Below, in pieces: positions 18,117 to 27,122 of a DNA stretch of 64,000 nt. Where the stretch lies: positions 101,371-165,370 of the forward strand of contig CAZODO010000001.1 in the NCBI GenBank assembly GCA_964578605.1. Reading direction: 5' to 3'. This DNA comes from JAXMHN01 sp964578605 (GTDB lineage: Bacteria; Verrucomicrobiota; Verrucomicrobiia; Limisphaerales; SIBE01). The translations under genes and the position numbers were made by a program. The notes below the pieces were generated by a model, which worked only from the letters and a program-made list of their open reading frames with translations, made no database searches and had not been told where the DNA came from. The stretch's first letter is position 1. Every line of letters starts with the position of its first letter.

Positions 18117-19244
18117 ATGAGCATTGCTGATTGGACTTTGACTTCGAGAGCGAATGGCCGCTATAAATCGCGCATGGAGGTTCTGCTTCATGCTCAGTCA
18201 CCCTTGGCAGGCGTTTGGCGGCTCTTGCCCGCGCTTGAATCCACGCCTGGAATCTTGAGAGCGGCTGTGTTCTGGCGAAGGGCACGGCAAGGAGTTCAGA
18301 GGCGCAGTGCGGACGGTCGTCGACGGCGTTTCGCGGCTGCGATTGCAGGGGCAGTTTGCGCTGGGCTGATGGTTGAGGCCACAGCGGCCGAGAGGTTCAG
18401 CTTGGCCACCTATAATCTGGAGAACTACATCGTCGTTCCAGGCGGGTCGCGCCCGGTCAAGCCCGCGCAGAGCCGGGTGCTAATTCGTGAAAGTATACGC
18501 GCCATGCACCCGGACGTTCTCGCGCTCCAGGAGATTGGGAATACGAATGCCTTGTTCGAGTTGCGTTCGGCGCTGAAATCAGAAGGCCTGGAATACCCTT
18601 ATTGGGAGCATGTGAGCGGGTTCGACACCAACATCCAGGTGGCGGTGCTGAGCCGGTTTCCCATTGTGGCGCGGCGTTCGCATTCGAAGGAGGGCTTTCT
18701 CTTGAACGGCCGCCGGTTCCGGACTTCACGGGGCATTGCGGAAGTGGAGATTCGCGTGAATGAGAAGTATGTGTTCACGCTTTTCGTGGCGCACCTCAAA
18801 TCGAGAAGCCCGTCGGCGGTGGCGGATCAAGCGGATCTCAGGGAGCAGGAGGCCCTGATCCTGCGTGAACTGGTCGAAGCACGGCTTCAGGCCCGCCCTG
18901 ATGGCAACCTGGCGGTGGTGGGTGACCTGAACGACGTGAAGAACTCCCCGTCCACGCGGGCGGTGACCGGCAGGGGGAGGCTGGGCTTGGTGGACACCCG
19001 GCCGGCGGAACGGCAGGGCGGTTCGCGGAGCGCGTCTCAACCGACAGAAGCCTTGCGCAAGGTCGTGTGGACACACTTTTACGGTGTGGAAGACACCTAT
19101 AGCCGGGTCGATTACATCCTGGTGAGTCGCGGCATGGCGCGGGAATGGGATGCCGCGAATAGCTATGTGCTCGCCATGCCGAACTGGGGTTTGGCATCGG
19201 ATCACCGTCCCGTGCTGGCCAGTTTCACGGCGGCGGACAGGTAG
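18117..19244 (+). CDS. Secreted endonuclease/exonuclease/phosphatase (EEP) family protein
   Basis: The catalytic domain (from about residue 88) keeps the EEP motifs: LATYNLENYI (Asn), DVLALQEIGNTNAL (metal-binding Glu), LFVAHLKSRSP (His), VVGDLNDVKNSPS (Asp/Asn), YSRVDYILVS and LASDHRPVLASF (Asp-His). The reaction is hydrolysis of a phosphoester (DNA, RNA, phosphoinositide or other); the substrate cannot be chosen from sequence. An arginine-rich stretch followed by a hydrophobic segment ending EATAAE (about 70-92) looks like a signal peptide. The real start may therefore be the ATG at 18174 or a later GTG rather than 18117, and the first residues are unreliable. Confidence 0.85.
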   Translation: MSIADWTLTSRANGRYKSRMEVLLHAQSPLAGVWRLLPALESTPGILRAAVFWRRARQGVQRRSADGRRRRFAAAIAGAVCAGLMVEATAAERFSLATYNLENYIVVPGGSRPVKPAQSRVLIRESIRAMHPDVLALQEIGNTNALFELRSALKSEGLEYPYWEHVSGFDTNIQVAVLSRFPIVARRSHSKEGFLLNGRRFRTSRGIAEVEIRVNEKYVFTLFVAHLKSRSPSAVADQADLREQEALILRELVEARLQARPDGNLAVVGDLNDVKNSPSTRAVTGRGRLGLVDTRPAERQGGSRSASQPTEALRKVVWTHFYGVEDTYSRVDYILVSRGMAREWDAANSYVLAMPNWGLASDHRPVLASFTAADR

Positions 19245-19262
19245 CAGGTCCTGAGACGGGGG

Positions 19263-20960
19263 CTATTCGGTCGGTTCGGCGTTCAAGGGCGACGCTTTCC
19301 ATCTGTCGTTCCGGCGCCGGGGATGCGCGGTCACCCAGGGGACTCCCAGGCCGCGCAAACGGGCGATCCACTCCGAGCGCGTCCAGTAGAGGACCCAGAA
19401 CACGTTGTTAAGCAGCGCTATGGCAGCCCAGAAATAGACGCGCTCGTTAAACTCGTATCGGCGATATCCCAGGGGCCGCCATTCGCGCCAAAAGGAGTGC
19501 CAGAAGGGTGAGGCGACAAGATACGCCACCCACGGGACCAGGAGGATGCAGCCGAGGCTCTTTAGCAGGACTTCATTGATGCTGCGCGCCCGCAGGCTCA
19601 ACCGCACCGATAGGAACATTAACGCAAGCATATCCGCCACCAGCACCGCTTGCACCGGGAGGAGCACACGCATTGGAAAGGCAGTGCGGAAAGTCACAAG
19701 CTCGATCAGGCACAACGCGAGGACCGGCATGGCGAACTGGCGGAGGACAGCCCTTTGTTGACCCTCGATAATCCGCTCAGTGGTCAAGGGGGTGGAAAGG
19801 AGAAGTTCCAGCGCACCGTTCTTCCGGTCTTCGATGACCCGGTGACACACTTCCGCGACGAGCCAGACCTTGAGAAAGGTATGCACGAGCATCCCCGTGG
19901 GAACCAGGGGGTAGAAATCAAACATGACATCCTGATGCTGCAGATATCCACCGCACCAGATTAACACCATGCACGCCAGGAAGAACCAGGCGTAGCCTTG
20001 CTTGAGGCGGTCTCGGCTGACGAGCCAGAGGAAGGGGTTGCAGCCCAGCAGACGGACGCGTCGCGCTTTGCGTTGCTCGGGGTTTCCGTAGGCCCACAAG
20101 CGCCAACGCGCCACCAGATCCAATCCGCGAAAGGAACCCGCCGTCCGGGGACGATCCTTCCAGACCGCAGGCAGGATTCTCGCCGTGAGCAAGAGAGCCG
20201 CCCAGGCCATCAAGTGAACCAGAGCCACTGAGGTCCAAAAGAGGGCGGCTGGAATGGTGAAGGGCAGGGGGCCCAGGCCCGCCGTGGGCAACGAAAGCAG
20301 AAACGGAAAGACCGGGTTTAGAATCAATAGCGGGAGCAGAATATAGAGGTCTTCCGGGCCGTGGAGAACCTCCAGGACAAGCACGACGAAAAAGGCAAGC
20401 ACATACGGCAGCAAAGAGAGGCCGAATACCACAACGAGCGTGGCAAAGATGGCCTTGCGATCATTGCGGCTCAGTGACGAAACCAGCATCCCGATGCTTA
20501 AAGAGAAGAAGAGGGCATTGAGCAGAACGACCACCATTCGCCCAAATTCTGCCAGAGTCACTCCTCCCAGAAGGATAGGCAGGGCCAGGAAGGGCATGAC
20601 GGCAAGCAAGGCGTAGAAGGAATTGACGGAACTGGCCACCAGCTTGCCGAGAACCACATCCATCCCTTTCAAGTCCGTGAGAAAAAGGAGGCCCAGCGTG
20701 CCCTCCCGTTTCTCCTCGCTGACGCAATCTGCTGTGACCCGCGCGCCCAGCCCCAGGCAGAAAAGAAAGGCTAACCCCGACAAGAAGTAAAAGAGCACTT
20801 GACCTTGTGACGCCAACGTCGGGTTGCTCTCAGAGTATCCCCAGGTGAGCCACGCGACCAGTAGCATGGCGGCAAGCGCCGCCCAGAGGCGCGTCCGGAA
20901 GGTGGCCTTGCGGCGCCCCGCGACCCTGAGCTCACGACCCACGATGGGAAGGACGATCAT
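19263..20960 (-). CDS. ABC-2-type transporter permease
   Basis: This 565-residue membrane protein contains two blocks of about six helices. The first follows LPIVGRELRVAGRRKATF, the typical cytoplasmic start of ABC-2 permeases, and includes ADCVSEEKREGTLGLLFLTDL. The second includes VCHRVIEDRKNGALELLLST, the same E..R..G.LE.LL motif, so it looks like an internal duplication or fusion of two permease halves. No ATP-binding partner is encoded next to it in the window, which is unusual. The ATG at 20960 is chosen; an upstream ATG at 21026 adds only a poor 22-residue extension. The cargo is unknown. Confidence 0.82.
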   Translation of the reverse strand: MIVLPIVGRELRVAGRRKATFRTRLWAALAAMLLVAWLTWGYSESNPTLASQGQVLFYFLSGLAFLFCLGLGARVTADCVSEEKREGTLGLLFLTDLKGMDVVLGKLVASSVNSFYALLAVMPFLALPILLGGVTLAEFGRMVVVLLNALFFSLSIGMLVSSLSRNDRKAIFATLVVVFGLSLLPYVLAFFVVLVLEVLHGPEDLYILLPLLILNPVFPFLLSLPTAGLGPLPFTIPAALFWTSVALVHLMAWAALLLTARILPAVWKDRPRTAGSFRGLDLVARWRLWAYGNPEQRKARRVRLLGCNPFLWLVSRDRLKQGYAWFFLACMVLIWCGGYLQHQDVMFDFYPLVPTGMLVHTFLKVWLVAEVCHRVIEDRKNGALELLLSTPLTTERIIEGQQRAVLRQFAMPVLALCLIELVTFRTAFPMRVLLPVQAVLVADMLALMFLSVRLSLRARSINEVLLKSLGCILLVPWVAYLVASPFWHSFWREWRPLGYRRYEFNERVYFWAAIALLNNVFWVLYWTRSEWIARLRGLGVPWVTAHPRRRNDRWKASPLNAEPTE

Positions 20961-21047
20961 CCGTTCTTGAATGTAGCTGGAAACGACAAATTGGACAGCG
21001 GTTCGTGCCGAAGCGCACGTCCGCATGAGAGCTTTGAATCGGGCGGG

Positions 21048-22181
21048 CTAAACCAGGTGCTTGTAAGCCTTGTCGGCCGCCAGTTTCGCGACCAGTTCCT
21101 TGACCTTTTGCGATTGGCTCTTGTCGGCGAGGAGGGTGGCGTCGTCGCTCAGGACAAGAATGGCGTCGCGCACGCCAACCACGGCAATGGGCGCGCGGTT
21201 CCTCGTGCGGGCGTCGACGATCAGATTTTGAGCGGCATCCACATGGACGAGCTCCGCCAGCGCACAGTTGCCGTCGGTATCGGGCTTGAGATGGCGGGCC
21301 AGCGCGTTCCAGGAACCGAGGTCGTCCCAAGCGAAGGCTCCGTCGGCCACAACGACATTCAGCGCCCTTTCCATAAGCGCGTAGTCGATGGAGATCTTCT
21401 CTAGCCCCGGGTAATCCTTGGCAAGGATGCGGGTGAGCTTTGCCGGATCTGAGGCAGCGGAAGACCAGCGCTGGCAAGCCTCGAACAGGGCGGGTTGGTG
21501 CCTCCGAAGGGCCGCGGTGATCGTGCCAACCGACCAAACGAACATGCCGGCGTTCCAGCGATACTGGCCGCTCTTCAAATAGGCGGCAGCGGTTTCGAGA
21601 TTCGGCTTTTCCACAAACTGCTCTGCGCGGAAGAAGCGGGTGCGATAGGGCTTAGCCCCTCGGGGCGGAGGCATGGGATTGCCCACCCGGATATAGCCGT
21701 ATCCAGTCGCCGGTTCGGATGGGCGGATGCCAATGGTGACGATGGCCTGTTCACGCTGCGCCAGGTTCAACGAGTCGGTCAGCACACGCTGGAATTTCCG
21801 CTCCTCAGGGATGACATGGTCCGCGGGGATGACGGCCATGACAGCCGTTGTGGAGCGGGCGCCGACGAGCGCCGCGCCCAGGGTCACGGCGGCGCAGGTG
21901 TCGCGTCCGATCGGTTCAGCGACGACGTTGTGTTTGGGCAGGAACGGCAGTTGTTTGCGGACCTGCTGCGCCTGGACGGCATTCGTGATGACGAAGATGT
22001 TCTCGGCCGGCACCAGCGGTGCCACGTGATCATAGGCTTGCTGAAGGAAGGAACGCGTCCCGAGAATCGTGAGCAGTTGCTTGGGTCTTCTCTCGCGGCT
22101 GAGCGGCCAGAAACGTTCGCCCCGCCCGCCCGCCATGATAATAACAAAACGATCAGCCGGACTGGTCTTGGTCTTGCTCAT
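21048..22181 (-). CDS. manC: Mannose-1-phosphate guanylyltransferase
   Basis: The 377-residue protein has the nucleotidyltransferase signature VIIMAGGRGERFWPLSRERRPKQLL. It also has VITNAVQAQQV, EPIGRDTCAAVTLGAAL, VIPADHVI, FVEKPNLETA, WNAGMFVW and FAWDDLGSWNAL, all characteristic of GDP-mannose pyrophosphorylases. It ends after a left-handed-helix-like tail and lacks the C-terminal phosphomannose isomerase cupin of long bifunctional ManC proteins. Product GDP-mannose would feed glycan synthesis such as the cluster at 4.8-10.5 kb. The start overlaps the 3' end of trpA by 29 bp, implying co-transcription. Confidence 0.92.
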   Translation of the reverse strand: MSKTKTSPADRFVIIMAGGRGERFWPLSRERRPKQLLTILGTRSFLQQAYDHVAPLVPAENIFVITNAVQAQQVRKQLPFLPKHNVVAEPIGRDTCAAVTLGAALVGARSTTAVMAVIPADHVIPEERKFQRVLTDSLNLAQREQAIVTIGIRPSEPATGYGYIRVGNPMPPPRGAKPYRTRFFRAEQFVEKPNLETAAAYLKSGQYRWNAGMFVWSVGTITAALRRHQPALFEACQRWSSAASDPAKLTRILAKDYPGLEKISIDYALMERALNVVVADGAFAWDDLGSWNALARHLKPDTDGNCALAELVHVDAAQNLIVDARTRNRAPIAVVGVRDAILVLSDDATLLADKSQSQKVKELVAKLAADKAYKHLV

Positions 22182-22974
22182 GTTTGACAGCGTCGATGAG
22201 GGGTTTAACGAACTCCTTCACACCGGGGACGAGTTGTGCCGAACGCCCAAATTGAGCGACTTGATTCACGATGGCGCTGCCTACCACCACGGCATCGCCA
22301 TGGGAAGCCGCCGCACGCGCCTGGTCCGGAGTGGAAATGCCAAAACCGATCGCCACCGGCAAGGTGGTATGCCGGCGAATGGCCGCCATCATGGCGCCCA
22401 GGTTGCTCGCAAGGCTGTCGCGCATGCCGGTCACTCCTTCGCGCGACACATAGTAAACAAACCCGGAACCGTGCTCCACAATCCGTTGGATTCGGCCCTC
22501 AGGTGTGGTGGGAGCTACCAGGTAGATCGCGCAGAGACCCGCTTGGCTCATCAATCGCTCGTATTCGCCGCCCTCTTCCGGCGGCAGGTCCAAGACCAGC
22601 AAGCCATCCACGCCTGCCTGGGCAGCGTCCTGGATGAACGCCTGCACACCATAACGGTGAACGAGGTTGTAGTAGATGTACAAGACGATGGGGATTGCCG
22701 AGTCGCGCCGGATCGTCTGGACCGTCTCAAGCACTTTTGCGGGAGTGGTGCCGGAGGCCAGCCCGCGCTGGGCGGAAAGTTGGTTGACCACCCCGTCCGC
22801 CAAAGGGTCGCTAAAGGGGATGCCCAACTCCAGCACGTCCACACCCAATTGGTCGAATGCCAGCGCGAGTTGCCGGGTGGCTTCGAGGTCGGGGTCGCCC
22901 GCGCCCAGGTAAACGATAAAGCCCTTCCGGCGCCTGGCTCTTAAGGTTGAAAACCGTTCCGCGATACGATTCAT
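22153..22974 (-). CDS. trpA: Tryptophan synthase alpha subunit
   Basis: The 273-residue TIM barrel cleaves indole-3-glycerol phosphate to indole and glyceraldehyde 3-phosphate. It shows VDVLELGIPFSDPLADG (catalytic Glu), LLVLDLPPEEGGEY (catalytic Asp), YLVAPTTPEGRI, GFVYYVSREGVTG, VAIGFGISTPDQAR and AVVVGSAIV, which bind substrate phosphate. The usual Y(I/L)TAGDP start is here VYLGAGDP. The partner trpB is not in this window; trpA instead lies between coaX (51 bp upstream) and manC (overlapping downstream), so it is probably co-transcribed with unrelated biosynthetic genes. Confidence 0.95.
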   Translation of the reverse strand: MNRIAERFSTLRARRRKGFIVYLGAGDPDLEATRQLALAFDQLGVDVLELGIPFSDPLADGVVNQLSAQRGLASGTTPAKVLETVQTIRRDSAIPIVLYIYYNLVHRYGVQAFIQDAAQAGVDGLLVLDLPPEEGGEYERLMSQAGLCAIYLVAPTTPEGRIQRIVEHGSGFVYYVSREGVTGMRDSLASNLGAMMAAIRRHTTLPVAIGFGISTPDQARAAASHGDAVVVGSAIVNQVAQFGRSAQLVPGVKEFVKPLIDAVKHEQDQDQSG

Positions 22975-23025
22975 CCGCGCTGGAGTTTCCAGGTTCGACC
23001 GGAGACACGCAAGTGCGAACCGGGA

Positions 23026-23844
23026 TTAACGGCGTGATGGAAGCGACCGCGATGGAACGGCCTTCGCGCGGGTCGAGGGTCGTCGAGGGGCCTCGTCGGG
23101 GGCGTGGGCTTTCCAGGTGAGTCGAAGCCCTTCCAGTGTCAGGAGCGGATCGACCGCGGTGATCTCCGGGACTTTGGCTGCGATCAGTTCGGCATAACCT
23201 CCGGTGGCAACCACGGGGAGCTTTCGGCAGTCCAGTTCCCGCCTTAGTTCGCGGACCAATTCGCGGACCAGCCCGCGGTATCCGTGCACGGCGCCAATCT
23301 GCATCGCTTCCCGGGTGCTCTTGCCCACCACCGCCGTGACGTCGCGGATCTGGATGCGGGGGAGCAGCGCCGTTTTCTCATGCAGATACCCGGTCATCGC
23401 GGCCAGGCCGGGAGCGATAATGCCGCCGGCGTAATCGCCCTTGCGATCGACCACGTCAAAGGTGACGGCAGTCCCAAAGTCGACCACCACGGCGGGCGCG
23501 CCAAAGTGCCGCCGGACCGCGAGCGCATTCGCCAGGCGGTCGGGACCGATCGTCTCCGGCTGCGGATAATCGATGCCGAGGCCGCGGAGCGTCCGGTGAG
23601 TGAGCTCGACAAGCCGCACGTTCCAATCGCGGGCCATTTGCCTGACGAAAGGCGTGGCACGTGGAACGACACTGCAAAGGCAAATGCCGGTCAACGCTCG
23701 GCGTCCGGCGAACCTGGCCACGCGCGCGGGTGCGCCACCGCGTGCCCAGGTGGACGTTGGAATCTCGGCGCCCTTGACGACACCTTCGGCATCTCCGAGC
23801 CCGAGGTGCGCATGGGTATTGCCGATGTCCAGGAGAAGGATCAT
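23026..23844 (-). CDS. coaX: Type III pantothenate kinase
   Basis: CoaX catalyses the first step of coenzyme A synthesis. The ASKHA-fold motifs are present: LLLDIGNTHAHLG (phosphate loop), LGIDYPQPETIGPDRLANAL, VVDFGTAVTFDVVD, GGIIAPGLAAM, and VVATGGYAELIA near the C-terminus. Length (272) is normal, with a basic tail of about 20 residues. The ATG start at 23844 overlaps the birA stop by 4 bp, indicating translational coupling. The nadC-birA-coaX order links three cofactor functions: NAD, biotin and CoA. Confidence 0.94.
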   Translation of the reverse strand: MILLLDIGNTHAHLGLGDAEGVVKGAEIPTSTWARGGAPARVARFAGRRALTGICLCSVVPRATPFVRQMARDWNVRLVELTHRTLRGLGIDYPQPETIGPDRLANALAVRRHFGAPAVVVDFGTAVTFDVVDRKGDYAGGIIAPGLAAMTGYLHEKTALLPRIQIRDVTAVVGKSTREAMQIGAVHGYRGLVRELVRELRRELDCRKLPVVATGGYAELIAAKVPEITAVDPLLTLEGLRLTWKAHAPDEAPRRPSTRAKAVPSRSLPSRR

Positions 23845-24890
23845 GCGAGATGGTGTCCTTCCATGGTCACGTCGCCCGCGCTAATCCGCTCCAGATGCCC
23901 ATGAGAGGTTCGTAGCAGGAGCGCGCCGCTGGCGTCGAGCGACTCCGCCTGTCCGCGAAAGCGCCGCTGGCCCACTTGGATCGTGACGGCACGGCCCAGG
24001 GTGGCGCATTGGGACTCCCATTCGTCAGCCAGCGCTTCGAAATGGCCGCGGTTCACCCGGGCGTAATCCGCGTCCAGTTCGCGCAGAATGGCGGCCGCAA
24101 GCGCGGCGCGGTCCAGGACATGGCCGCATTCGATCGACAGGGAAGTGGCCACGCTTTGAAGGTCGGCCGGGAAGTCGCTCACCGAGAGATTCACATTAAC
24201 TCCGATCCCCACGACCACGTGCTTGATGGCGCCTGGTTCCGCACTGAGTTCGGTCAGAATGCCGGCCACTTTCTTGCCCGAGAACAGGAGGTCGTTGGGC
24301 CATTTGATCTCGGGCCGGAGTTCCGTTTGGTTTCGAATGGCTCGGCTCAGGGCCACGGCGGCGGCGATCGTGAGTTGAGTCACCGATTCAATCCGCAACT
24401 TCGGGCGGAGCAGAACCGAAAGCCAGAGCCCCTTGCCGGCAGGCGACACCCACGTCCGGCCGTGCCTTCCCCGTCCGCGCGTTTGGGCCTCAGCAAGAAC
24501 GACTTCACCTTCCTTTGCGCCCCCGCGCGCGAGCAGTTCCACGAGGTCATTGGTGCTGGTGGTTTCCTGAAAGACACGGATCTCGCGGCCGATCACGTGC
24601 GTGGTGCCCAAGCGTGAAAGCAGGTCGTCCGGATGCAGCGCATCCGGGGCGCGGCGCAGCCGGTAACCCAAATGGGGGCTGGCTTCGATTTCGTAGCCCA
24701 GAGCGCGCAGCGCCTCCACATGCTGGCCAAGGAGATCGGAGCTGATCCCAAGCATGCGGGCAAGATCCGCGCCAGCTACGGCCCGTTCACCCGCGTGCCG
24801 CAGAAACGTCAGGATCTTCAAATCAACCGTCACAACTCCGCGGTGTGGATGGGGGCCCATTCGCTTTTCCGGGACGACTTGCACGTTCAC
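23841..24890 (-). CDS. birA: Biotin-[acetyl-CoA carboxylase] ligase / biotin repressor-type BirA
   Basis: The enzyme activates biotin with ATP and transfers it to the biotin carrier protein. An N-terminal winged helix (LKILTFLRHAGERAVAGADL to GYRLRRAP, about 22-80) suggests it may also act as a biotin-responsive repressor. The catalytic domain has QETTSTNDLVELLA, EAQTRGRGRHGRTWVSP (biotin/ATP loop), IKWPNDLLFSGKKVAGIL and VGIGVNVN, and the C-terminal SH3-like domain is present. The start is GTG at 24890, overlapping the nadC stop by 4 bp. It is 349 residues, slightly longer than usual because of about 20 extra N-terminal residues, so a later start is possible. Confidence 0.93.
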   Translation of the reverse strand: MNVQVVPEKRMGPHPHRGVVTVDLKILTFLRHAGERAVAGADLARMLGISSDLLGQHVEALRALGYEIEASPHLGYRLRRAPDALHPDDLLSRLGTTHVIGREIRVFQETTSTNDLVELLARGGAKEGEVVLAEAQTRGRGRHGRTWVSPAGKGLWLSVLLRPKLRIESVTQLTIAAAVALSRAIRNQTELRPEIKWPNDLLFSGKKVAGILTELSAEPGAIKHVVVGIGVNVNLSVSDFPADLQSVATSLSIECGHVLDRAALAAAILRELDADYARVNRGHFEALADEWESQCATLGRAVTIQVGQRRFRGQAESLDASGALLLRTSHGHLERISAGDVTMEGHHLA

Positions 24891-25750
24891 TCTCCTTGCT
24901 CATCAAAGTCCAGCGCAATATCGGCGGCCCGCGCGGAGTGCGTTAGCGCCCCGACGGAAATCAGATCGACGCCTGTCTCCGCAATGCGCCGGACACTTTC
25001 GAGCGTGACGCCGCCGCTGGCTTCGGTTTGGGCTTTGCCGCTAACCCAACGCACCGCCGTCCGGAGTTGTTCGAGATCCATGTTATCGAGAAGGATGATA
25101 TCAGCGCCGGATTCGAGGGCTTGTTGGACTTGCTCCGGCGTGTCGGCTTCCACCTCGACTTTCAGGTCAGGGAACCGTGCCCGGGCACGAGCCACGGCGG
25201 CGCCGATGGCGGTGTGCGGTTCGTGCCGGAGGGCCGCCAGGTGGTTGTCTTTGATCAAAACCAGGTCGAAGAGCCCCATGCGATGGTTGTGACCGCCGCC
25301 GCAGGTCACGGCGTATTTCTCCAGCCGCCGCCATCCGGGCGTGGTCTTGCGCGTGTCCAGAATTTTCGCCCGGGTGCCTTGGACGGCATCGACAAACCTC
25401 GCCGTCAGGGTGGCGATGCCCGAGAGCCGTTGGAGGAAATTGAGAGCCACCCGCTCGGCTGTCAGGATGGGGCGGGCGGGTCCCTTCAATGTCAGGAGCA
25501 CGTCGCCCTTTTCCAGGCGGCGGCTGTCGGTGGCGATCCGTTGAATCTTAACCTCCAAGGAAAGCAGTTGGAACGCTGCCTCAGCGAGCGCCAACCCGGC
25601 GACCACCAGCGGTTCGCGGGCGACCACGCGCGCGGACGCCTGGGCCGCTTCGGGGACGGTCGCCAGCGTTGTGGCGTCCCCGGCGCCGATATCTTCGTCC
25701 AAGGCCAGGCGCACGATTCGGCGGATCTCGTCGTCTGAGAGTCGTTCCAT
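24887..25750 (-). CDS. nadC: Nicotinate-nucleotide pyrophosphorylase (quinolinate phosphoribosyltransferase)
   Basis: NadC converts quinolinate and PRPP to nicotinate mononucleotide in de novo NAD synthesis. The 287-residue protein has DEDIGAGDATT at its start, ALNFLQRLSGIAT, the substrate-site block ILDTRKTTPGWRRLEKYAV with GGGHNHRMGLFD, and the barrel strands VEVEADTPEQ, ILLDNM, EASGGVTLESV and ISVGALTHS. The ATG at 25750 is preferred over the longer frame starting at 25879, which adds sequence unlike the family. It is the first gene of the nadC-birA-coaX run. The nadA and nadB genes are not in this window. Confidence 0.94.
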   Translation of the reverse strand: MERLSDDEIRRIVRLALDEDIGAGDATTLATVPEAAQASARVVAREPLVVAGLALAEAAFQLLSLEVKIQRIATDSRRLEKGDVLLTLKGPARPILTAERVALNFLQRLSGIATLTARFVDAVQGTRAKILDTRKTTPGWRRLEKYAVTCGGGHNHRMGLFDLVLIKDNHLAALRHEPHTAIGAAVARARARFPDLKVEVEADTPEQVQQALESGADIILLDNMDLEQLRTAVRWVSGKAQTEASGGVTLESVRRIAETGVDLISVGALTHSARAADIALDFDEQGE

Positions 25751-25988
25751 GCGCGGAGCATGGGGCCAATCTTTGAAGACGCCAAGCGTGGATGTGCCGG
25801 CTGGGAACGCGACCGCGGACGCGCTCCGGGTTGGTGTGTGGCGCAACGGGTCAATGCCAGTTCCGACCCCAGTTCGCACAGCTTGTCGTGATCACAAGAA
25901 CTGCGCACAACGCGCTGCGCTGATCCAGAGCCATTAAGGAGATCCTTTCGCCGCGCAGCGGCAGCCCAAATCCCGGTGCGAAAAGAGG

Positions 25989-27098
25989 TCAGCGCTGCAC
26001 CCGGGCGCAGCCGCCCTTCACCAACTTCTCAACTTCCGCGAGGCTGGCCATGGAAGTGTCCCCCGGCGTGGTCATAGCCAGAGCACCATGGGCGGCTCCG
26101 TACTCGACGGCTTTTCGCGGATCGCCAAACGCGAGCATCCCGTAGATCAAGCCCGAAGCGAAGCTGTCACCACCCCCGACCCGATCGAGGATTTCGAGGT
26201 TCTTCCTGTTGGGCGCTTCGTAAAACTGGCCGCCGGCCCAGCAGATCGCGCCCCAATCGTTGATCGTTGCCGATTTCACCGCCCGCAAGGTTGTGGCGGT
26301 CATCTTGAAATTCGGGAACGCTCGCACGGCCTTTTCGATCATGCTCCGGAAGTGCCGGACATCGATCTCGGAAATGTTTTCGTCCACGCCTTCGACAGGG
26401 AAGCCGAGGCAGGCGGTAAAATCCTCCTCGTTCCCGATCATGACATCGACCTGTTGGGCGATCCGGCGGTTGACCTCCTGGGCGCGTTTTTGCCCGCCGA
26501 TGGACTTCCAAAGGGACGGCCGGTAGTTCAGATCGTAGGAAACGATGGTTCCATATTTCCTCGCCGCTTGCACCGCTTCCTCGGCAAGGGCCGCGGTTGT
26601 CTCGGAAAGCGCGGTGAAAATGCCGCCTGTATGGAACCAACGGACCCCTTGGCGGCCGAAGATTTCCTCCCAATCGAAATCACCCGGTTTGAGCTGGGAA
26701 GCCGCCGTGTTCCCGCGATCGGAAATGCCCACCGCCCCTCGAATTCCGAACCCGCGCTCGGTGAAGTTCAGCCCGTTGCGGACGGTGCGGCCGACGCCGT
26801 CATAGGGGCGCCAGCGGATGAAGCTGGGATCGACGCCGCCCCGCAGGATGCAATCTTCCACCAACCGGCCCACGTCGTTATCGGCGAAAGCCGTCAGCAC
26901 CGTTGTGCGCATCCCGAAACAACGGCGCAACCCGCGCGCGACGTTATACTCGCCGCCGCCTTCCCAAACCTGGAACTCGCGGGCGGTTCGGACCCGGCCT
27001 TCGCCTGGGTCGAGGCGGAGCATCACCTCGCCCAGCGCGGCCAGGTCAAAGCGGCACGATTCGGCAGGCTTGATGGTCAATAAAGACACCGTGGGCAA
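25989..27098 (-). CDS. kdgK: PfkB-family sugar kinase, probably 2-dehydro-3-deoxygluconokinase (KdgK-like)
   Basis: This ribokinase-fold protein shows LAALGEVMLRLDPGEGRVR, GGGEYNVARGLRRCFG (sugar-binding glycines), VSYDLNYRPSLWKSIGG (the DLNYR.SLW pattern common in KDG kinases) and the anion-hole/catalytic motif ILDRVGGGDSFASGLIYG. It would phosphorylate 2-keto-3-deoxygluconate from uronate or pectin breakdown, fitting the polysaccharide-degrading neighbourhood, but other sugars are possible. At 369 residues it is a little long for the family. The start is uncertain among TTG 27098, GTG 27089 and TTG 27080. It lies 24 bp after a secreted-protein gene on the same strand. Confidence 0.82.
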   Translation of the reverse strand: MPTVSLLTIKPAESCRFDLAALGEVMLRLDPGEGRVRTAREFQVWEGGGEYNVARGLRRCFGMRTTVLTAFADNDVGRLVEDCILRGGVDPSFIRWRPYDGVGRTVRNGLNFTERGFGIRGAVGISDRGNTAASQLKPGDFDWEEIFGRQGVRWFHTGGIFTALSETTAALAEEAVQAARKYGTIVSYDLNYRPSLWKSIGGQKRAQEVNRRIAQQVDVMIGNEEDFTACLGFPVEGVDENISEIDVRHFRSMIEKAVRAFPNFKMTATTLRAVKSATINDWGAICWAGGQFYEAPNRKNLEILDRVGGGDSFASGLIYGMLAFGDPRKAVEYGAAHGALAMTTPGDTSMASLAEVEKLVKGGCARVQR

Positions 27099-27122
27099 GG
27101 GGATGGAGCCCGAAGGAACCCC

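Noticed and set aside
17772..18191. Small frames on both strands around the 18-bp inverted repeat
   Set aside because: They share a short reading only because the repeat is symmetrical; no domain and no ribosome-binding site.
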